64,000 bases of DNA, taken from contig NZ_JXTG01000003.1 in assembly GCF_000833605.1 (NCBI RefSeq), forward strand, positions 168,960-232,959, given 5' to 3'. Shown in pieces: positions 60,125-64,000 of this stretch. Numbering within the stretch: position 1 is the first letter of the stretch; every line of letters starts with the position of its first letter. Both the position numbers and the translations under genes were made by a program. Below the pieces are notes generated by a model. The model searched no databases, had not been told where the DNA came from, and worked only from the letters and a program-made list of their open reading frames with translations. The DNA is from Anoxybacillus ayderensis (lineage in GTDB: Bacteria; Bacillota; Bacilli; Bacillales; Anoxybacillaceae).

Positions 60125-61486
60125 TTATTTGTCATTGTCTACTTGCAATCCGTTGTTTATAATCGTTTCCTTGTACCATAATGCACTCTTTTTCGGGATG
60201 CGCTCTAGCGTTTCATAATCCACGTATACAATCCCAAAGCGCTTATCATATCCAAATGCCCACTCAAAATTATCGAACAGCGACCATACATAATATCCTT
60301 TTAAATTGACGCCTTGTTCAATCGCGCGGTGGCAAGCGATTAAATGCTCCCGTATATAAGCAACTCGCTCATCATCTTCTACTTCACCTTGTTCGTTGAC
60401 GCGATCTTTGTATGCAGCACCGTTTTCGGTAATGTATAATGGAATATCGCCATAATCTTTTTTCAATCGCACCATTAAATCAAACAAACCGTTTGGATTC
60501 ACTTCCCAATTCATATCCGTCACAGGTCTTCCTGTGCTCACATGTTCAAATACGATCGGTTCACGGTCACCTGTTTTCCAATCTTTTAATGTTGCTGTTG
60601 AATAATAGTTAAATCCGAAAAAGTCGATCGGTTGCTGAATCGTTTGTAAATCTCCCTCTTTGTAAACGTCTGGTAAATAATCTTTATACACTTCTAACAT
60701 ATCTGCTGGATATTGTCCCTTAAATACAGGATCTAAAAACCAACGATTCATAAAGCCGTCCCATTTTCGAGCGGCATCAACTGCTTTTTCATCTTTCGGA
60801 TCGACCGCATATCCAGGTGTCAAATTCAACGTAATACCAATTTCCCCATCTTTCGAACCGATTGCTCGAAACGCTTTTACCGCTTCCCCGTGTGAGAGAA
60901 GAACATGATGTGCTGCTTTTAAAAATGATGTAAAGTTTTGAATCCCTGGGGCATGTTCGCCATTCCCATATCCTAAATAGGTGACAACCCACGGCTCATT
61001 ATGCGTAATCCATTTTTTCACGACATCCCCAAGATTCTCGTAAAGGAAAGCAGCGTATTCTTGGAAGTAGTGAACGATATCACGATTTTCCCAGCCACCT
61101 TTCTCTTGAAGAGCTTGTGGCATATCCCAATGATAAATGGTCAACATTGGCTCGATACCGTTCTCTAGCAATTCATGTACAAGACGCTTATAAAAATCTA
61201 AACCTTTTTCGTTAAACTTCCCTGGCGTTTCACAATAAAGTCTCGCCCAACTAGTCGAAAATCGATACGCTTTCAAATGAAGCGCTTTCATTAATGCGAT
61301 GTCTTCAACATAACGATTGTAATGATCAATTGCGATATCGCCATTATCCCCATTCGCTACTTTGCCAGGAATGCGGGAAAAGTGATCCCAGATCGAGTAA
61401 ATTTTATCTTCTCCAGTCGCTGTTCCTTCAATTTGATACGATGAAGTTGCAGCTCCCCAAATAAAATCTTTCGGAAACTGAAGCAT
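60125..61486 (-). CDS. bglA: GH1 beta-glucosidase (BglA type)
   Basis: A 453-residue intracellular GH1 enzyme, no signal peptide. Acid/base Glu in WITHNEPWVVTYLGYG near 170, nucleophile Glu in LYITENGAAYKDR near 357; N-terminus PKDFIWGAATSSYQIEGTA is classical and FDNFEWAFGYDKRFG near 412 closes the site. It splits beta-glucosides (for example cellobiose) imported intact by the following ABC genes. AGGAGG precedes the ATG. It is not a 6-phospho type, judging by the ABC rather than PTS partner. Confidence 0.95.
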   Translation of the reverse strand: MLQFPKDFIWGAATSSYQIEGTATGEDKIYSIWDHFSRIPGKVANGDNGDIAIDHYNRYVEDIALMKALHLKAYRFSTSWARLYCETPGKFNEKGLDFYKRLVHELLENGIEPMLTIYHWDMPQALQEKGGWENRDIVHYFQEYAAFLYENLGDVVKKWITHNEPWVVTYLGYGNGEHAPGIQNFTSFLKAAHHVLLSHGEAVKAFRAIGSKDGEIGITLNLTPGYAVDPKDEKAVDAARKWDGFMNRWFLDPVFKGQYPADMLEVYKDYLPDVYKEGDLQTIQQPIDFFGFNYYSTATLKDWKTGDREPIVFEHVSTGRPVTDMNWEVNPNGLFDLMVRLKKDYGDIPLYITENGAAYKDRVNEQGEVEDDERVAYIREHLIACHRAIEQGVNLKGYYVWSLFDNFEWAFGYDKRFGIVYVDYETLERIPKKSALWYKETIINNGLQVDNDK

Positions 61487-61501
61487 AATTTCGAACCTCC
61501 T

Positions 61502-61515
61502 GCGAAATTTTTCGT
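61502..61515. promoter_or_regulatory. putative LacI-type operator in the bglA leader
   Basis: GCGAAATTTTTCGT, a near-palindrome 16 bases before the bglA start, related to the perfect site at 61652-61665. Confidence 0.6.
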
Positions 61516-61528
61516 AAAAAACAAATCA

Positions 61529-61542
61529 AAAAAGCGCTTTCT
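61529..61542. promoter_or_regulatory. candidate cre site in the bglA leader
   Basis: The core GAAAGCGCTTTT (reading minus) keeps the symmetric AAGCGCTT centre of cre; 11 of 14 consensus positions match. It lies between the promoter and bglA. Confidence 0.5.
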
Positions 61543-61562
61543 TTCATTTGTTTCGTAACTTA

Positions 61563-61591
61563 ATCATAATAACAATTGACGCATAAGTCAA
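61563..61591 (-). promoter_or_regulatory. SigA promoter of the beta-glucoside operon
   Basis: TTGACT and TATGAT (reading minus) with a 17-base spacer, about 75 bases before the bglA start. Confidence 0.7.
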
Positions 61592-61651
61592 TAAAATCTT
61601 TCGCCCTAAACGAAAAATTATAATAAAACATGAAATAAATATATTTCTTCC

Positions 61652-61665
61652 ACGAAAATTTTCGT
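61652..61665. promoter_or_regulatory. putative upstream LacI-type operator
   Basis: Perfect palindrome ACGAAAATTTTCGT about 60 bases upstream of the -35. With the leader site about 150 bases away it would allow looping. Confidence 0.6.
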
Positions 61666-61740
61666 AAAATATAAAAGCTAAAAGGATGAAAAAGTAAAGC
61701 TGGAGCGTCCTGGAGAAAAGAAAAAGTATAAGAAGAAATA

Positions 61741-61776
61741 AAAAAAGGATCCCTGTGTGCAACAGGAATCCTCAAA
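61741..61776 (-). terminator. terminator of the tRNA cluster
   Basis: Stem GAGGATTCCTGT / ACAGGGATCCTT followed by T5ATTTC on the minus strand, just after the last tRNA-Leu. Confidence 0.8.
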
Positions 61777-61783
61777 TATTCAG

Positions 61784-61868
<85 letters not shown>

Positions 61869-61919
61869 ATGAGGCAATTAAATTGTATCATGCAAACTTG
61901 CTTTGTCAAGACTTTTCAG

Positions 61920-62005
61920 TGCCGAGGGCCGGACTCGAACCGGCACGGTAGTCACCTACCGCAGGATTTTAAGTCCTGTGCGTCTGCCAATTCCGCCACC
62001 CCGGC
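61920..62005 (-). tRNA. tRNA-Leu (TAA)
   Basis: Class II tRNA, acceptor GCCGGGG / CCTCGGC, anticodon loop CTTAAAA; no encoded CCA. A likely TrmL substrate. Confidence 0.95.
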
Positions 62006-62016
62006 GCATAAAAAAA

Positions 62017-62090
<74 letters not shown>

Positions 62091-62101
62091 ATAAAACGAA
62101 G

Positions 62102-62173
62102 AGCGGAAGACGGGACTCGAACCCGCGACCCCCACCTTGGCAAGGTGGTGTTCTACCACTGAACTACTTCCGC
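62102..62173 (-). tRNA. tRNA-Gly (GCC)
   Basis: Acceptor GCGGAAG / CTTCCGC, anticodon loop TTGCCAA, CCA not encoded. Unlike the TCC isoacceptor at 54.2 kb it has no half copies beside it. Confidence 0.95.
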
Positions 62174-62178
62174 ATATA

Positions 62179-62253
62179 TGGCTGGGGTAGCTGGATTCGA
62201 ACCAACGCATCACGGAGTCAAAGTCCGTTGCCTTACCGCTTGGCTATACCCCA
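62179..62253 (-). tRNA. tRNA-Gln (TTG)
   Basis: Acceptor TGGGGTA / TACCCCA, anticodon loop CTTTGAC, CCA encoded. Confidence 0.95.
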
Positions 62254-62270
62254 ACGTTTTAAAATGTATA

Positions 62271-62347
62271 TGGGGCGACTAGTGGGAATCGAACCCACGA
62301 ATGCCAGAGCCACAATCTGGTGCGTTAACCACTTCGCCATAGCCGCC
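62271..62347 (-). tRNA. tRNA-His (GTG)
   Basis: Anticodon loop TTGTGGC; extra G at -1 pairs with C73 as required for HisRS; CCA encoded. Confidence 0.95.
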
Positions 62348-62356
62348 ATGTTTTTT

Positions 62357-62430
62357 TGGCAGGGGCAGTAGGAATCGAACCCACACCGGAGGTTTTGGAG
62401 ACCTCTGTTCTACCATTAAACTATGCCCCT
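62357..62430 (-). tRNA. tRNA-Trp (CCA)
   Basis: Acceptor AGGGGCA / TGCCCCT, anticodon loop CTCCAAA, 3' CCA encoded. Confidence 0.95.
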
Positions 62431-62434
62431 AAAA

Positions 62435-62519
62435 TGGTGGAGGGGGACGGATTCGAACCGCCGAACCCAAAGGGAGCGGATTTACAGTCCGCCGCGTTTA
62501 GCCACTTCGCTACCCCTCC
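62435..62519 (-). tRNA. tRNA-Tyr (GTA)
   Basis: Class II tRNA, acceptor GGAGGGG / CCCCTCC, anticodon loop CTGTAAA, CCA encoded. Confidence 0.95.
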
Positions 62520-62524
62520 GCGGA

Positions 62525-62600
<76 letters not shown>

Positions 62601-62658
62601 ATAATATGAAGTGCATCAAACTTTTAGATGAAACAAACTAAGCCGACATCATTCAAAA

Positions 62659-62734
62659 TGGTGGCTCGGGACGGAATCGAACCGCCGACACAAGGATTTT
62701 CAGTCCTTTGCTCTACCGACTGAGCTACCGAGCC
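62659..62734 (-). tRNA. tRNA-Phe (GAA)
   Basis: Acceptor GGCTCGG / CCGAGCC, anticodon loop CTGAAAA, CCA encoded. A copy of its 5' part lies 154 bases upstream. Confidence 0.96.
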
Positions 62735-62891
62735 ATATAGATAGTAGCTTCATCCTTAAATTATTCAGAAGCACAACGTCCTTCGTCCCGCTCTCAGTTT
62801 GCTTACTCAAGATGTGGCTCGAGCGGTACGCTGTAGCCTTGCCAAAGAAGTCGATTCAAACGTGCTCTACCGACTGAGCTACCGAGCCATA
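62735..62891 (-). repeat. tRNA-Phe 5'-half unit
   Basis: Reading minus, 26 bases identical to the 5' part of tRNA-Phe (plus strand 62863-62888) are followed by about 128 bases that are not tRNA, then by intact tRNA-Phe. The tail can pair CCGCTC with GAGCGG and contains a GAGTAAGCAAAC stretch similar to GAATAAGCGAGT in the tRNA-Gly tails. The 5' ends are 154 bases apart. Confidence 0.8.
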
Positions 62892-62893
62892 CA

Positions 62894-62969
62894 TGGCGGT
62901 CCCGACGGGACTCGAACCCGCGATCTCCTGCGTGACAGGCAGGCATGTTAACCACTACACTACGGGACC
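62894..62969 (-). tRNA. tRNA-Asp (GTC)
   Basis: Acceptor GGTCCCG / CGGGACC, anticodon loop CTGTCAC, CCA encoded. A QueG-pathway substrate. Confidence 0.95.
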
Positions 62970-62972
62970 AAT

Positions 62973-63051
<79 letters not shown>

Positions 63052-63062
63052 ATAATAACATA

Positions 63063-63138
63063 TGGTGGAGGATGACGGGATCGAACCGCCGACCCCTTGC
63101 TTGTAAGGCAAGTGCTCTCCCAGCTGAGCTAATCCTCC
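63063..63138 (-). tRNA. tRNA-Val (TAC)
   Basis: Acceptor GGAGGAT / ATCCTCC, anticodon loop CTTACAA, CCA encoded. Confidence 0.95.
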
Positions 63139-63144
63139 AAAAGA

Positions 63145-63216
63145 TGACCCGTACGGGATTCGAACCCGTGTTACCGCCGTGAAAGGGCGGTGTCTTAACC
63201 ACTTGACCAACGGGCC
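63145..63216 (-). tRNA. tRNA-Glu (TTC)
   Basis: Acceptor GGCCCGT / ACGGGTC, anticodon loop CTTTCAC, CCA not encoded. Confidence 0.95.
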
Positions 63217-63237
63217 ATATATCATTTCCTAAGTGGC

Positions 63238-63328
63238 TGGCGGAGAGCAAGGGATTCGAACCCTTGAGACGCTCATCACGTCTACACGATTTCCAATCGT
63301 GCTCCTTCGACCACTCGGACAGCTCTCC
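63238..63328 (-). tRNA. tRNA-Ser (GGA)
   Basis: Class II tRNA with long variable arm, acceptor GGAGAGC / GCTCTCC, anticodon loop TTGGAAA, CCA encoded. Confidence 0.95.
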
Positions 63329-63333
63329 GTAAA

Positions 63334-63408
63334 TGGCTCCGCAGGTAGGATTCGAACCTACGACCGCTCGGTTAACAGCCGAGTGCTCTACCACTGAGCT
63401 ACTGCGGA
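63334..63408 (-). tRNA. tRNA-Asn (GTT)
   Basis: Acceptor TCCGCAG / CTGCGGA, anticodon loop CTGTTAA, CCA encoded. First tRNA after 5S rRNA. Confidence 0.95.
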
Positions 63409-63438
63409 ATAATAACAAAAGTGATTCATTCATCATCT

Positions 63439-63558
63439 TGCCCGGCAACGTCCTACTCTCGCAGGCGGTGTCCCGCCAACTACCATCGGCGCTGGAGAGC
63501 TTAACTTCCGTGTTCGGTATGGGAACGGGTGTGACCTCTCCGCCATCGTCACCGAGCA
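63439..63558 (-). rRNA. rrf: 5S ribosomal RNA
   Basis: About 118 bases with the conserved core CACACCCGTTCCCATACCGA and GGAAGTTAAGCTCTCCAGCG; ends pair (GCTCGGTGACG with CGTTGCCGGGC). It lies between 23S and the tRNA cluster on the same strand. Confidence 0.95.
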
Positions 63559-63649
63559 ATAATGCTTTAGACAAATGTTATTATAACGGAATATTTTTTG
63601 TTGTCAAGCATTTTTTTATTCCTTCAAAACTAGATAACAGGTGTGTGCT

Positions 63650-64000
<351 letters not shown>

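Noticed and set aside
62601..62658. Possible further tRNA-Thr 5' remnant (CTAAGCCGAC against CTAAGCCGGC) between Thr and Phe
   Set aside because: Only about 10 bases match and the 47-base spacing differs from the 154-158 base pattern; too weak.

Overview
The window looks like a chromosomal segment of a spore-forming, moderately thermophilic Bacillaceae, most like Anoxybacillus or a close Geobacillus relative. The case rests on gene order and content. The block ecsA-hit-prsA-yhaI-scoC-trpP-serC follows Bacillus subtilis order, there are many sporulation genes (SASP, YjcZ, YhaL, SpoVR, YhbH, PrkA), and a 16-tRNA cluster follows the rRNA genes in the order Asn-Ser-Glu-Val-Met-Asp-Phe-Thr-Tyr-Trp-His-Gln-Gly-Cys-Leu-Leu, as I recall for B. 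subtilis trnD. The species cannot be fixed from sequence alone.

Layout. 1-11.3 kb: secretion and transition-state genes (ecsA, hit, prsA, scoC), trpP with a TRAP-type GAG-repeat leader, serC, hemZ, and yhaX/yheA/yheB-like genes. 11.3-15.8 kb: a PucR-type regulator, the shared sugar-ABC ATPase msmX, an SASP gene preceded by a tRNA-like cloverleaf, and a CorC-type membrane protein. 15.8-24.0 kb: one minus-strand thiamin operon (tenA-ykoE-ykoD-ykoC-tenI-thiO-thiS-thiG-thiF-thiD) behind a TPP riboswitch. 24-31.8 kb: an rRNA methyltransferase, a His-rich PepSY protein, an alpha-glucosidase, a MarR/MFS efflux pair and spoVR. 31.8-33.4 kb: an AT-rich island with two unrecognised genes. 33.5-43.2 kb: hflK-hflC, an MGMT-type repair protein, phosphoglucomutase, CBS and thiol-redox proteins, a pseudouridine synthase, a second CorC-type protein and a zinc peptidase. 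43.3-47.3 kb: a sulfane-sulfur cluster (rhodaneses, TusA, DsrE, TauE, glutaredoxin, MBL-rhodanese fusion) with four similar ATAC-type palindromes. 47.3-54.2 kb: yhbH, prkA, trmL, yhbB, queG and a B3/B4 protein. 54.2-54.7 kb: tRNA-Gly with two upstream copies of its 5' half. 54.9-55.7 kb: an SRPBCC/ArsR pair. 55.7-61.5 kb: a beta-glucoside operon (bglA, binding protein, two permeases, LacI regulator) with no ATPase gene of its own. 61.7-64 kb: the tRNA cluster, 5S and the 3' end of 23S.

How the parts connect. The beta-glucoside permease probably uses MsmX from 12.4 kb; both loci carry catabolite-responsive elements. SpoVR, YhbH and PrkA, often linked in other bacteria, sit in two places here. 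The most unusual signals are RNA or repeat features: three 5'-half tRNA copies with structured tails, each about 155 bp upstream of the intact gene (Gly twice, Phe once); a cloverleaf with encoded CCA in the SASP leader; a 115-bp palindromic repeat in two near-identical copies; and an unexplained 300-base transcript-like stretch before hit.
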